From IDS-8 sp035304345 (GTDB lineage: Bacteria > Pseudomonadota > Gammaproteobacteria > Steroidobacterales > Woeseiaceae), in assembly GCA_035304345.1 (NCBI GenBank), contig DATGQE010000066.1, forward strand, positions 124,001 through 188,000: 64,000 bases of DNA, written 5' to 3'. Under the pieces are notes generated by a model that had not been told where the DNA came from, made no database searches, and worked only from the letters and a program-made list of their open reading frames with translations. Of this stretch, positions 29,950 through 41,385 are shown piece after piece; position 1 is the first letter of the stretch; each line of letters opens with the position of its first letter. A program made the position numbers and the translations under genes.

Positions 29950-30164
29950 AGCCGTTTTGATTCTATCGGGACAGCCCTTCGGGGGCCCCTTGCACGGCCC
30001 TAGGCCGGCGCCGGCGCCCGTTCCCGAGCTTCATCCGACGGGCCGGCCCGCTAACAATAACAGACCGCCTGAACGTCGACCGCACATCGCTTACCCGCGC
30101 GGATGGCTCGCGCAACCGGGACACTGCTGCCGTCGACCAAGGGGCGCCCGACAAGGCACTTTCA

Positions 30165-31670
30165 ATGGATCACTACATAACGACAAGCAGGGCTGCTCGC
30201 CGCTCCGGCGGGTGCCTGGTGGTCGGGATCTACGAGGACGGCCGGCCCGGGGAGGCCGCGGCCGAGGTCGATGCGGCCAGCGACGGGCTGATCCGGCGCC
30301 TGGTGCGGGCCGGCGACCTCTCGGGAGAGCTCGGCGATGCGCGCCTCCTGCCGCAGGTCCCGGGAGTGCGCGCGCAAAGGATCGTCGTCGCCGGCCTCGG
30401 CAAGCGTGACGGCTTCGGGGTCGCGGCTTTGCGCCAGGCGCTGGAAGCCGCCGTCAACGCCCTCAAGGGCAGCACGACCGGCGACCTCGTGAGCTACCTC
30501 GGGCTCGAGCCGCTCGGCTCGGTGACGCCCTACTACGTCGCGCGCCACACGGTCGAGGCGGTGGGCAACGCCGTGTACACGTTCGACGAGATGAAGAGCG
30601 AGCGCAAGAAGCCGCGTCCGCCCCTGGAGAAGGTCGGCATCGCGGTGCGCGATGCCTCCGAGCGCGCCGCGGCCGAAACCGGCGCGCGCCATGCCGAGGC
30701 CATCGTCACGGCCATGTCGCTGGTCAAGGACCTCGGCAACCTGCCCGCCAACGTCTGCACGCCTGCCTATCTCGCACGCACCGCGCAGCGCCTCGCCCGC
30801 GAGCTGCCCGGGCTCTCCGCGCGCGTGCTCGGCGAAGCCGAGATGAAGCGCCTCGGGATGAATTCCCTCCTGTCCGTCACCGCCGGCACGGAGGAGCCCG
30901 CGAAGCTCATCGTCATGCAGTACAAGGGTGCCGGGCGCGGCCAGCCGGTCGTGCTCGTCGGCAAGGGCATCACGTTCGACACCGGCGGCCTGTCGCTGAA
31001 GCCCGGCCCCGGCATGGACGAGATGAAGTACGACATGTGCGGCGGTGCCTCGGTGATCGCCACGATCTCGGCGATCGCGCGACTCGAGCTGCCGATCAAC
31101 GTCGTCGCGATCGTGCCGACCTGCGAGAACCTGCCGAGCGGCAAGGCCACGCGGCCGGGCGACATCGTGCGCAGCATGTCGGGCCAGACGATCGAGATCC
31201 TGAACACCGACGCCGAAGGCCGCCTGATCCTGTGCGACGCGCTCACCTACGCGCGGCGCTTCAAGCCCGCGGTGGTCGTCGACGTGGCGACGCTGACGGG
31301 TGCCTGCGTCATCGCGCTCGGCCATCACCTGACGGCGATCATGAGCAACCGGGACGAGCTGGCGAGCAGCCTGGCCGAAGCGGGGCTCGCGTCCTGGGAC
31401 CGCGGCTGGCACATGCCGATGGCCGAGGAATACGAGCGCCAGCTCCAGAGCAATTTCGCCGATTTCGCGAACGTCGGCGGCCGCGAAGGCGGCGCGATCA
31501 CGGCAGCCTGCTTCCTCGGCAAGTTCACGAAGGGCCTCGACTGGGCGCACCTCGACATCGCGGGCACGGCCTGGCGCACCGGGCAGAAGAAAGGTGCCAC
31601 CGGCCGCCCGGTGCCGATGCTGACGGAATTCCTCCTGCGCCGCGCCGGCGCGCTCCCGGACCGGCCGTGA
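30165..31670 (+). CDS. pepA: Leucyl aminopeptidase PepA
   Basis: A 501-residue M17 metallopeptidase (E. coli PepA has 503). The N-terminal macro-like domain precedes the catalytic domain with VGKGITFDTGGLSLKP, KYDMCGGASV and the signature NTDAEGRLILCDAL, which supply the metal ligands and the catalytic Lys and Arg. In E. coli the protein also binds DNA in site-specific recombination and carAB control; whether that holds here is unknown. It is followed by holC with a GTGA overlap and then valS. Confidence 0.97.
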   Translation: MDHYITTSRAARRSGGCLVVGIYEDGRPGEAAAEVDAASDGLIRRLVRAGDLSGELGDARLLPQVPGVRAQRIVVAGLGKRDGFGVAALRQALEAAVNALKGSTTGDLVSYLGLEPLGSVTPYYVARHTVEAVGNAVYTFDEMKSERKKPRPPLEKVGIAVRDASERAAAETGARHAEAIVTAMSLVKDLGNLPANVCTPAYLARTAQRLARELPGLSARVLGEAEMKRLGMNSLLSVTAGTEEPAKLIVMQYKGAGRGQPVVLVGKGITFDTGGLSLKPGPGMDEMKYDMCGGASVIATISAIARLELPINVVAIVPTCENLPSGKATRPGDIVRSMSGQTIEILNTDAEGRLILCDALTYARRFKPAVVVDVATLTGACVIALGHHLTAIMSNRDELASSLAEAGLASWDRGWHMPMAEEYERQLQSNFADFANVGGREGGAITAACFLGKFTKGLDWAHLDIAGTAWRTGQKKGATGRPVPMLTEFLLRRAGALPDRP

Positions 31671-32098
31671 CGCGAATCGATTTCTACCTGCTGGCGCAGG
31701 CCGGCGAGAGCACGCGGGACCGGTTTGCCTGCCGGCTCGCGGAGAAGGCCTACCGGCTCAGGCATTCGGTGCACATCCAGGCGGCGGACCGGCCCCGCGC
31801 GGCGGAGCTCGACGAGCTCCTGTGGACGTTCCGGGACGGCAGCTTCGTGCCCCACGAGCTCATCGACTCGAGCGACGCGCCGGTCGAGGCGCCCGTCACG
31901 ATCGGCTGCACGGACGCGGGCCTGCGCCCCGCCGACCTGTTGATCAACCTCACCGACGCGCTGCCGCCGGCGCTCGACTCTTTCCCGCGGGTCGCCGAAA
32001 TTGTAACCTCCGACGAAGATCGCAAGCAGCGGTCGCGCACGCTGTTCGCCGAGTACCGCTCGCGGGGCCACACCCTGGAAGTTCACGAGCTCCCGTAG
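31667..32098 (+). CDS. holC: DNA polymerase III chi subunit
   Basis: A 143-residue accessory subunit of the clamp loader that links it to SSB. It opens TRIDFYLLAQAGESTRDRF, with CRLAEKAYRLRHSVHIQ, ELLWTFRDGSFVPHELI and LINLTDALPPALDSFPRVAEIV following, all typical of the family. The GTG at 31667 overlaps the pepA stop (GTGA). The pepA-holC-valS order is conserved in gammaproteobacteria. Confidence 0.95.
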   Translation: MTRIDFYLLAQAGESTRDRFACRLAEKAYRLRHSVHIQAADRPRAAELDELLWTFRDGSFVPHELIDSSDAPVEAPVTIGCTDAGLRPADLLINLTDALPPALDSFPRVAEIVTSDEDRKQRSRTLFAEYRSRGHTLEVHELP

Positions 32099-32251
32099 CA
32101 CCCCACGACGGGTGCACGGGATTCCGCTGATCGAAGGCACGTCGACGCGCGCCTTCCGGGGCCGGTGCCGGCGTGCCCTTGACGAGGCGATGCCGGGCCG
32201 CCCGCCGGTGCGGGCCGCCTGCACGCGGCCCTGACTGCACGGAAGCCACGG

Positions 32252-35026
32252 ATGAAGAGGACCTACGACCCGACCGACATCGAGCAGCGCCAGTACGAGC
32301 GCTGGGAGAAGGCCGGCTACTTCGCGCCGAGCGGCACCGGCGAGCCCTATTGCATCATGATCCCGCCGCCGAACGTGACCGGCACGCTGCACATGGGCCA
32401 CGCGTTCCAGGACACGATCATGGACGCGCTGATCCGCTATCACCGCATGCTCGGCCGCAACACGCTGTGGCAGGTCGGGACCGATCACGCCGGCATCGCG
32501 ACCCAGATGGTGGTGGAGCGCCAGCTCAACGCGGAGGGCACTTCGCGGCAGGAGCTCGGCCGCGAGAAATTCGTGGAGCGGGTGTGGCAATGGCGGCGCG
32601 AATCGGGCGGCCACATCTCCCGCCAGCTCCGGCGCCTGGGAGCGTCGGTCGACTGGACGCGCGAGCGCTTCACGATGGACGAGGACCTGTCCGCCGCGGT
32701 CACCGAGGTCTTCGTGCGCCTCTACGACGACGGCCTGATCTATCGCGGCAAGCGGCTCGTGAACTGGGACCCGGTGCTGCACACGGCACTTTCGGATCTC
32801 GAGGTGCTGCAGGCCGAGGAGGAAGGACACCTCTGGCACATCCGTTATCCGCTCGCCGACGGTGAGGGACACCTCGTCGTGGCGACGACGCGTCCCGAAA
32901 CGATGCTGGGCGACAGCGCCGTCGCCGTGCACCCGGACGACGAGCGCCACCGGCATCTCGTCGGCCGCGAGGTGCTCCTGCCGCTGACCGACCGGCGTAT
33001 CCCCGTCATCGCCGACGAGTACGTGGACCCCGAGTTCGGCACCGGCTGCCTCAAGATCACCCCGGCGCACGACTTCAACGACTGGGAGGTCGGCCAGCGC
33101 CACGGCCTGCCGCTCTACAACGTCCTCGACGAGAACGCCGCGATCCAGGCGCCGGCGCCCGAGCGCTATCGCGGCCTCGACCGCTTCGCGGCCCGCGAGC
33201 GCGTGGTCGAGGAGCTGCGTGCGCAGGGGCTCTTGGAACGCGTCGAGCCGCATACGCATTCCGTGCCGCGCGGCGACCGCAGCGGCGCGATCATCGAACC
33301 CTGGCTCACCGACCAGTGGTACGTGAACGTGCAGCCGCTCGCGGGACCCGCGATCGAGGCGGTGCGCTCGGGCCGGATCCGGTTCGTGCCCGAGAACTGG
33401 GCGAAGACCTATTTCGACTGGATGCTGAACATCCAGGACTGGTGCATCAGCCGCCAGCTCTGGTGGGGGCACCGCATTCCCGCGTGGTACGACGAAGCGG
33501 GCAACCTGTACGTCGCACGCTCCGAGAGCGAGGTGCGTGCGAAGCACGGGCTGCCCGACGACCTGCCCCTGCGCCAGGACGAGGACGTGCTCGACACGTG
33601 GTTCTCGTCGGCCCTGTGGCCGTTCAGCACGCTCGGCTGGCCGCAGGACACGGAAGACCTCAGGACGTTCTATCCCGGCAACGTGCTCGTGACCGGGTTC
33701 GACATCATTTTCTTCTGGGTGGCCCGCATGATCATGATGGGCCTGCGCTTCATGGGCGAGGTGCCATTCCGGGACGTGTACATCCACGGCCTCGTGCGCG
33801 ACCAGGACGGGCAGAAGATGTCGAAGTCGCGCGGCAACGTGCTCGACCCGCTCGACCTCATCGACGGAATCGATCTCGAGACGCTGGTCGCGAAGCGGAC
33901 CTCCGGGCTCATGCAGCCGCATCTCAAGCCGAAGATCGAGGCCGCGACGCGCGCGCAGTTCCCCGAGGGCATCCCGGCCTACGGCGTCGATGCGCTCCGC
34001 TACACCTTCGCCTCGCTCGCCACGACGGGGCGCGACATCCGTTTCGATCTCGGGCGCATCGACGGGTACCGCAGATTCTGCAACAAGCTGTGGAACGCGG
34101 CGCATTACGTGCTGATGAACACCGGGGAGTACCGGCACGACGAGCCCGGTACGGCGGAGCTGTCGGTCGCCGACCGCTGGATCCGCTCGCGGCTCGAGCG
34201 CGTGATCGGCACCGTGCATGCGCAGTTCGCCAACTACCGCTTCGACCTGGCGGCGCAGGCGTTGTACGACTTCACCTGGCACGAGTTCTGCGACTGGTAT
34301 CTCGAGCTCTCGAAGCCCGTCCTGCAGTCCGAATCGTCCTCGCCGGCGGCGATGCGCGGCACCCGCCGGACACTGCTCGAAACGCTCGAGACGCTGCTGC
34401 GGCTGCTGCACCCGCTGATTCCGTTCATCACCGAGGAGATCTGGGGCGAGGTCGCGCCGCGGGCCGGCGTGCACGGCGAGACCATCATGCTGCAGCCGTA
34501 TCCGAAGACGGCGGCGGACCGCGAAGACCCGGAAGCCGAGCGCGAGCTCGAGTGGGTGATGGAATTCATCCTCGGCATCCGCCGGATTCGCGGCGAAATG
34601 GACATCGCGCCCGGCAAGGCCCTGCCGGTGCTGCTGCAGAACGCGAGCGAACGGGACGTGGCCCTCGCGACCGCGCACGCACCGTTGCTGCAGCGCGTCG
34701 GCCGCATCGAGTCCATACGGCCGCTGGCCGACGGTGAAGCCCCGCCCCCGTCGGCCACGGCACTGCTCGGAGAGATGAAGCTGCTCGTGCCGATGCGCGG
34801 CCTGATCGACGTCGATGCCGAGCGGGCCCGCCTGGACAAGCTGCGCCGCAAGGCTGAAGCCGACCTCGCACGCAGCCGCGGCAAGCTCGACAACCCGAAT
34901 TTCGTGAACAACGCGCCGCCCGCCGTGGTCACACAGGAACGGGACCGGGTCATGGAGTTCGAACGGCAGATCGCCCAGCTCGACGAGCAGCTCGAACGGC
35001 TCGCGCGCCTCGAGCCTGCCGGCTGA
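32252..35026 (+). CDS. valS: Valyl-tRNA synthetase
   Basis: A 924-residue class I synthetase. The HIGH motif is HMGH in PPPNVTGTLHMGHAF and the KMSKS motif is GQKMSKSRGNVLDP. The editing (CP1) domain lies between them with VVATTRPETMLGDSAVAV. NWDPVLHTALSDLEV and WCISRQLWWGHRIPAWYDE are family blocks. The C-terminal 70 residues (ARLDKLRRKAEADLARSRGK and on) form the coiled-coil arm that binds tRNA. The length is within the usual 880-960. A gap of 153 bases separates it from holC; I see no gene there. Confidence 0.98.
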   Translation: MKRTYDPTDIEQRQYERWEKAGYFAPSGTGEPYCIMIPPPNVTGTLHMGHAFQDTIMDALIRYHRMLGRNTLWQVGTDHAGIATQMVVERQLNAEGTSRQELGREKFVERVWQWRRESGGHISRQLRRLGASVDWTRERFTMDEDLSAAVTEVFVRLYDDGLIYRGKRLVNWDPVLHTALSDLEVLQAEEEGHLWHIRYPLADGEGHLVVATTRPETMLGDSAVAVHPDDERHRHLVGREVLLPLTDRRIPVIADEYVDPEFGTGCLKITPAHDFNDWEVGQRHGLPLYNVLDENAAIQAPAPERYRGLDRFAARERVVEELRAQGLLERVEPHTHSVPRGDRSGAIIEPWLTDQWYVNVQPLAGPAIEAVRSGRIRFVPENWAKTYFDWMLNIQDWCISRQLWWGHRIPAWYDEAGNLYVARSESEVRAKHGLPDDLPLRQDEDVLDTWFSSALWPFSTLGWPQDTEDLRTFYPGNVLVTGFDIIFFWVARMIMMGLRFMGEVPFRDVYIHGLVRDQDGQKMSKSRGNVLDPLDLIDGIDLETLVAKRTSGLMQPHLKPKIEAATRAQFPEGIPAYGVDALRYTFASLATTGRDIRFDLGRIDGYRRFCNKLWNAAHYVLMNTGEYRHDEPGTAELSVADRWIRSRLERVIGTVHAQFANYRFDLAAQALYDFTWHEFCDWYLELSKPVLQSESSSPAAMRGTRRTLLETLETLLRLLHPLIPFITEEIWGEVAPRAGVHGETIMLQPYPKTAADREDPEAERELEWVMEFILGIRRIRGEMDIAPGKALPVLLQNASERDVALATAHAPLLQRVGRIESIRPLADGEAPPPSATALLGEMKLLVPMRGLIDVDAERARLDKLRRKAEADLARSRGKLDNPNFVNNAPPAVVTQERDRVMEFERQIAQLDEQLERLARLEPAG

Positions 35027-35161
35027 CGTCTGCCCGCGTGCGCCCCGGCGACCGCGTCATGTGTCACAGTTCACAGTTGCGCGCACCCTCGGGTGCGCAC
35101 GTGGCCGCGATGCGCGAGGATTGACGCCGCTGGCGTCGCTTGAACTTCAGCAGGAGCACCG

Positions 35162-36127
35162 ATGCAGCGCGGAAGCACGATCGAGTCACTGCCTCTCAAC
35201 GCGGAAGCACGCAAGGCAGCCCTGGACGCGGCCCGCGAGACGCTCGGCTCGATCATCCTCGGCAAGGACCGCGAGATCGCGCTCGCGCTCGCGTGCCTGC
35301 TGGCCCGCGGTCATCTCCTGATCGAGGACCTCCCCGGCCTCGGCAAGACCGTGCTCGCCCAGGCGCTCGCGCGCGTGCTCGGCCTGAGCTACCAGCGCAT
35401 CCAGTTCACGAGCGACCTGTTGCCGGCCGACATCGTGGGCGTCTCGATCTACCGCCAGGAGAGCGGAGAGTTCGAGTTCCAGCGCGGCCCGATCTTCGCG
35501 CAGCTCGTGCTCGCGGACGAGGTCAACCGGGCGACGCCGAAAGCGCAGAGCGCGCTGCTCGAAGCCATGGAAGAGGAGCAGGTGTCGGTCGACGGGCAGA
35601 CGCACGCGCTGCCGAGGCCGTTCTTCGTCGTCGCGACGCAGAACCCTGCCGACCAGATCGGCACGTTTCCGCTGCCGGAATCGCAGCTCGACCGTTTCCT
35701 CATGCGGCTCGAGATCGGCTACCCGAGCGAGGAGCACGAACGGGAGCTTCTCACCGGCGCCGACCGCCGCAGCATGCTGGCGACGCTCCAGCCGGTGCTG
35801 AACCCGGCCCTGCTGCTCGAGCTGCAGGCGCAGGCCGACGCCGTCCACATGAGCGAGCCCCTGCTCGACTACCTGCAGGCGCTCGTGCGCCACACGCGCG
35901 AATCCCCGGAGATCGAGACCGGGCTTTCGCCGCGCGCCTCGCTCGCCCTGGCCGCGGCGGCGCGCGCGCACGCGTTCATCCATCACCACTCCGGCGTGTT
36001 TCCCGACGACGTGCAGGCGGTGTTCCCCGCGGTGGCCGGGCATCGCCTCACGCCCGCCAGCGGGTCGCGCTATCGCACCCCGTCCGAGCTCACCCGGCAC
36101 GTGCTGGGTTCCGTCGGCATACCCTGA
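35162..36127 (+). CDS. MoxR-family AAA+ ATPase
   Basis: A 321-residue ATPase of the MoxR group. The Walker A region is LIEDLPGLGKTVLAQALAR, Walker B is LVLADEVNRATPKAQSALLEAMEE, sensor 1 is FFVVATQNPADQIGTFPLPE, and QLDRFLMRLEIGYP follows. Members act as chaperones for partner proteins encoded beside them, commonly DUF58 and von Willebrand proteins. Here the partners are the DUF58 gene 10 bases downstream and a transglutaminase-domain membrane protein. The substrate is unknown. Confidence 0.93.
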   Translation: MQRGSTIESLPLNAEARKAALDAARETLGSIILGKDREIALALACLLARGHLLIEDLPGLGKTVLAQALARVLGLSYQRIQFTSDLLPADIVGVSIYRQESGEFEFQRGPIFAQLVLADEVNRATPKAQSALLEAMEEEQVSVDGQTHALPRPFFVVATQNPADQIGTFPLPESQLDRFLMRLEIGYPSEEHERELLTGADRRSMLATLQPVLNPALLLELQAQADAVHMSEPLLDYLQALVRHTRESPEIETGLSPRASLALAAAARAHAFIHHHSGVFPDDVQAVFPAVAGHRLTPASGSRYRTPSELTRHVLGSVGIP

Positions 36128-36137
36128 GCGGAGCGCC

Positions 36138-37133
36138 GTGCAGGCGAGCGCCCTGCGTCCGTCCGCCCTGACCCGGCGTATCGCGTCACGGGTCGAGCGC
36201 TGGGCAAGGGACCGCCAGGGGCTCGATCCCGCCACCGTGCGCCTGCGTCCCGGCCGCATCTACCTCCTGCCCACGGGGGTCGGCGTCGTGTTCGCCGCCA
36301 TGACGTTCGCGATGCTTCTGGGATCAATGAATTACAACAACAATCTCTCGTTCGTTCTCACGTTCCTGCTGGTCTCGCTCGGCCTCGTGTCGATGCACCA
36401 GTGCCAGCGCAACCTGGTCGACCTCGAGATCGGCTTCGCCGGGGCCGATCCCGTGTTCGCCGGCCAGGCGCTCGAATTCCGCATCGCCGCCACCAATCAC
36501 GCGCGCAATCGCCGCTCCGCGCTGCGCCTCGTCGCCGGCGACGCGATCGCCGGCCCGATCGACCTGGCACCCGGCGAGAGCCGCGTGCTGACGCTCGCCG
36601 TGCCGACCGCGCGCCGCGGGCGGGTGCGCCTCGCGCGCTTCGCCGTCCGCTCGCTGTTCCCGTTCGAGCTGTTCCGTGCCTGGGCGTGGCTGCACATGGA
36701 CATCGAAGGTCTCGTCTACCCGCGGCCGGCCGACGACGCGACGCCCCCGCCCGCCGCGCGCGCCGAGCACGGGCATCGCCAGCACGACGCCCGCGGCGAG
36801 GAGGACTTCGCGGGCTTCCGCCGCTTCCAGGCCGGCGATTCGCCGCGCCACGTCGCCTGGAAGGCCTACGCGCGCAGCGGCGAGCTCTACTCGAAGCAGT
36901 TCGCGGGCGCCGATACGAGCAGCCAGTGGCTCGATTACGACGAGATCCCGGCGACCGACGTGGAGCGGCGGCTCTCGGTGCTTGCGCGCTGGATCGTCGA
37001 TGCGGACCGGACCGGTCGCGACTACGGGCTCAGGCTGCCGGGCACCGAGTTCCCGCCGGCGCACGGCGATGCGCACCGGCATCGCTGCCTCGAAGCGCTC
37101 GCGCTGTTCGAGGCGCCGGAGCCGCGCCCGTGA
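36138..37133 (+). CDS. DUF58 domain-containing protein
   Basis: A 331-residue protein with two N-terminal membrane segments (about 36-75), an Ig-like region, and the DUF58 block GEEDFAGFRRFQAGDSPRHV followed by AWKAYARSGELYSKQF. The start is a GTG preceded by GAGCGGAG. Proteins of this family are partners of MoxR ATPases. The stop overlaps the ATG of the next gene by one base (TGATG), so the three genes form a coupled operon. Confidence 0.9.
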   Translation: MQASALRPSALTRRIASRVERWARDRQGLDPATVRLRPGRIYLLPTGVGVVFAAMTFAMLLGSMNYNNNLSFVLTFLLVSLGLVSMHQCQRNLVDLEIGFAGADPVFAGQALEFRIAATNHARNRRSALRLVAGDAIAGPIDLAPGESRVLTLAVPTARRGRVRLARFAVRSLFPFELFRAWAWLHMDIEGLVYPRPADDATPPPAARAEHGHRQHDARGEEDFAGFRRFQAGDSPRHVAWKAYARSGELYSKQFAGADTSSQWLDYDEIPATDVERRLSVLARWIVDADRTGRDYGLRLPGTEFPPAHGDAHRHRCLEALALFEAPEPRP

Positions 37134-39151
37134 TGCGCCGCCGCCGCGGCACCGACGGCTCGCTGCTCGCCAGCCTGCCCTGGACGCTCGCGGCGCTCGG
37201 CGTCGCCGTGGCGCCGCACGTGCGCTACCTGCCGGCGTGGATCACGGCGGTGTTCGTCGCCTGCGCGGCCGTGCGCTGGCAGACGGAACGAAAGCGCTGG
37301 CGCCTGCCGCCGGCGTGGGCCCGCATCCTGCTCGCGCTCGCCTGCTTCCTCGGCGTGCTCGCCTCGTTCGAGACGATCAGCGGTGTCGGCCCGGGCTCGG
37401 CGCTGCTGGCCGTGATGGCGGCCCTCAAGCTGCTCGAAACGCGCCAGCGCCGCGACCAGTTCGTGCTCCTGTTCATCTCGATCTTCCTCGTGATGGCGAC
37501 GCTGCTACGGGAGCAGTACGTGTGGTCGCTGCCTTACCTCGTCGCGGCGCTCGCGGTCGTGGTCACGGCCTGGCTGCGCATGTCGACCGCGGACCCGGAG
37601 CCGGTGCGGGACAGCTTCCGTACCGCCGGCCGCCTGCTGCTGCATGCAGCGCCGCTGGCGGTCGCGATGTGGATCTTCTTCCCGCGCATCGCGACCCCGC
37701 TCTGGTCGGTGCCTATCGACACCGGCACCGCGACGACCGGGCTGTCCGATACCATGCGGCCCGGCGACATCAGCCGGCTCTCGCGCTCGGACGCGGTCGC
37801 GTTCCGCGTGCAGTTCGAGGGCGCGGTCCCCGAGGCGAGCCGCCTGTACTGGCGGGGGCTCGTGCTGTGGCGCTTCAACGGCAGCACCTGGCGCGGCGAC
37901 GAGCCCGCCCCGGACATGGGTGCCCTGCAGCGCATCGAGGTGCAGGGCGAGCCCGTGCGCTACCAGGTCACGATGGAGCCGACCCGGCGGCAGTGGGTCT
38001 ACGCCCTCGACATGCCGTACGGCTGGTCGCTGGAAAAGACGTTCATGACGCGCCAGCAGCACCTGTCGAGCCTGCAGCCGATCGACCGGCGCGTCGCCTA
38101 CAGTGCCGTTTCCTACCTGCGGTACCGCACGGACAGCGACGGCTTCCACCGGCTCGGCATCTACACGCGGCTGCCGGAGGACAGCAATCCGCGCACCCGC
38201 GAGCTCGCACGCGAGATGCGCCGCGCCGCGCCCGACGAGGCGGCGTACATCGACGCCGTGCTCGGCATGTTCAGGGAGCAGGATTTCTTCTACACGCTCG
38301 AAGCGCCGCTCCTCGGCCGCGATCCGGTCGACGAGTTCCTGTTCGAGTCGCGGCGCGGTTTCTGCGAGCATTACGCGTCGGCGTTCGCGGTCCTGATGCG
38401 CGCCGTCGGCATTCCCGCCCGCATCGTGCTCGGCTACCAGGGCGGCGAGCTCAACCCGCTGGGCGAATACCTGATCGTGCGCCAGGCCGACGCGCACGCC
38501 TGGGTCGAGGTGTGGCTCGGCAAGGCAGGCTGGGTGCGCGTGGATCCCACGGCTTCCGTCGCGCCCGAGCGCATCGAGAACGGCATGTCGGCGGCACGGC
38601 TGGCGGGCATCGGGGCGCGCTGGGGCATGACGATGCCGTCCAGGTTCCTGCATCGCCTGCAGCTCACCTGGGACGCCTTCAATGCGCGCTGGAACGACTG
38701 GATCCTCGGCTACGGCCCCGAGAACCAGGGGCTGTTCATGCAATGGCTCGGCATGGAGCGCCCGACGTGGCGCAAGATGGCGCTGGTGCTCGTTGCCTGC
38801 GTCGCGGCGCTGACGGCCGTGACCAGCTTCCTCCTGCTCCGCCGCTGCCGCCCGCCGCGCAAGGACGCGGCCGCGCGTCTCTACGCGCGGTTCGTGCGCC
38901 GGGCAGGCCTCGCACCCGGCACCGGCGAGACGCCCGGCGCTTATGCAAGACGGCTCGCGAGCGCGGGACTCGCCGCGCCCGGGCTCGCTGCCGAGATCAC
39001 CGACCGCTACCTCGACGCACGCTATGGCCCGCCCGACGAGCGCAGCCTCGACGCCCTGCGCGCGGCGGTCGCGCGCTTCCGCCGTTCCGCGCGGGCGCGG
39101 CGCGCGGGCGTGCCGCCTCGCACGAACGAAGGGCAGCCACTCACGCGGTGA
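37133..39151 (+). CDS. tgpA: DUF3488/transglutaminase-domain membrane protein (TgpA-like)
   Basis: A 672-residue protein. The N-terminal DUF3488 part has about six membrane segments (residues 10-185). The periplasmic transglutaminase-like domain holds the full triad: Cys in RRGFCEHYASAFAVLMRAVG near 410, His in ADAHAWVEVWLG near 453, and Asp in WVRVDPTASVAPERI near 468. A further membrane segment (MALVLVACVAALTAVTSFLLL-like) near 555 and a DUF4129-type cytosolic tail follow. In Pseudomonas the homologue is essential, which suggests a role in envelope processing. It is the last gene of the MoxR operon. Confidence 0.9.
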   Translation: MRRRRGTDGSLLASLPWTLAALGVAVAPHVRYLPAWITAVFVACAAVRWQTERKRWRLPPAWARILLALACFLGVLASFETISGVGPGSALLAVMAALKLLETRQRRDQFVLLFISIFLVMATLLREQYVWSLPYLVAALAVVVTAWLRMSTADPEPVRDSFRTAGRLLLHAAPLAVAMWIFFPRIATPLWSVPIDTGTATTGLSDTMRPGDISRLSRSDAVAFRVQFEGAVPEASRLYWRGLVLWRFNGSTWRGDEPAPDMGALQRIEVQGEPVRYQVTMEPTRRQWVYALDMPYGWSLEKTFMTRQQHLSSLQPIDRRVAYSAVSYLRYRTDSDGFHRLGIYTRLPEDSNPRTRELAREMRRAAPDEAAYIDAVLGMFREQDFFYTLEAPLLGRDPVDEFLFESRRGFCEHYASAFAVLMRAVGIPARIVLGYQGGELNPLGEYLIVRQADAHAWVEVWLGKAGWVRVDPTASVAPERIENGMSAARLAGIGARWGMTMPSRFLHRLQLTWDAFNARWNDWILGYGPENQGLFMQWLGMERPTWRKMALVLVACVAALTAVTSFLLLRRCRPPRKDAAARLYARFVRRAGLAPGTGETPGAYARRLASAGLAAPGLAAEITDRYLDARYGPPDERSLDALRAAVARFRRSARARRAGVPPRTNEGQPLTR

Positions 39152-39183
39152 CGGGAGGGCGCCGGGTCGCGCCCCGCCTGCGG

Positions 39184-40791
<1,608 letters not shown>

Positions 40792-40911
40792 GGATGCAAC
40801 GGGTGAATGCGGGCGCACGCCGCGCGCGTGCGCAGATCCGCCCGCGGCGCGGCGTGGCCGCGATCGGCAGGTCGCGCGCGCGGCGCGCCGGTCCGGAAGC
40901 AGCAGGCGACA

Positions 40912-41385
40912 TCAGCGCGGGGTCAGGACGAGCGACAGCACGGCCGCGTCCTCGCGGCCGTCCTTCGCCTGGTAGTACGCACGCCGGCTGGCGATCTGGC
41001 GAAAGCCTTTCTTGCGATACAGCGCGAGCGCGGCGAGGTTCGACGGACGCACCTCGAGGAACACCTCGCGCACGCTCGCATGGCGCGCCCTGAGCAGCAC
41101 CTCGTCGAGCAGCCGGTCGCCGTAGCCCAGGCCGCGGTAATCCGGGTCCACGCAGAGATTCAGCACGTGCGCTTCCCCGGCCGCCACCGAGAGGATGGCA
41201 TAACCGACCACCTGCCCTTCGCGCTCCAGCACGATGCAGGTGTAGCCCGCGAGCAGGCAGTCGCGGAACACGCCGTGGCTCCAGGGGAAATCGTAGGAGC
41301 GCCGCTCGATGTCGGAGACGACCGGCAGGTCGTCGTGCAGCATGGTCCGCGGCTGGACCGGCACCTCGGCGAGCGGCCTGATCAT
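40912..41385 (-). CDS. rimI: Ribosomal protein S18-alanine N-acetyltransferase
   Basis: A 157-residue GNAT acetyltransferase. IERRSYDFPWSHGVFRDCL and GYAILSVAAGEAHVLNL are typical of RimI. The acetyl-CoA loop is VDPDYRGLGYGDRLLDEVL, and LEVRPSNLAALALYRKKGFRQ closes the fold. The ATG at 41385 overlaps the uracil-DNA glycosylase stop (ATGA), which supports this start even though it adds a short N-terminal extension (MIRPLAEVPVQPR). Confidence 0.92.
   Translation of the reverse strand: MIRPLAEVPVQPRTMLHDDLPVVSDIERRSYDFPWSHGVFRDCLLAGYTCIVLEREGQVVGYAILSVAAGEAHVLNLCVDPDYRGLGYGDRLLDEVLLRARHASVREVFLEVRPSNLAALALYRKKGFRQIASRRAYYQAKDGREDAAVLSLVLTPR

Noticed and set aside
29971..30060. A terminator in the lptF/pepA gap
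   Set aside because: The region has GC-rich palindromes (around GGCCGGCGCCGG) but no T run, and it lies between divergent genes, where a terminator is not expected.
31325..34678. A 1117-codon minus-strand frame across pepA, holC and valS
   Set aside because: It is antisense to three certain genes, has low-complexity His/Arg/Asp-rich composition and no domain.
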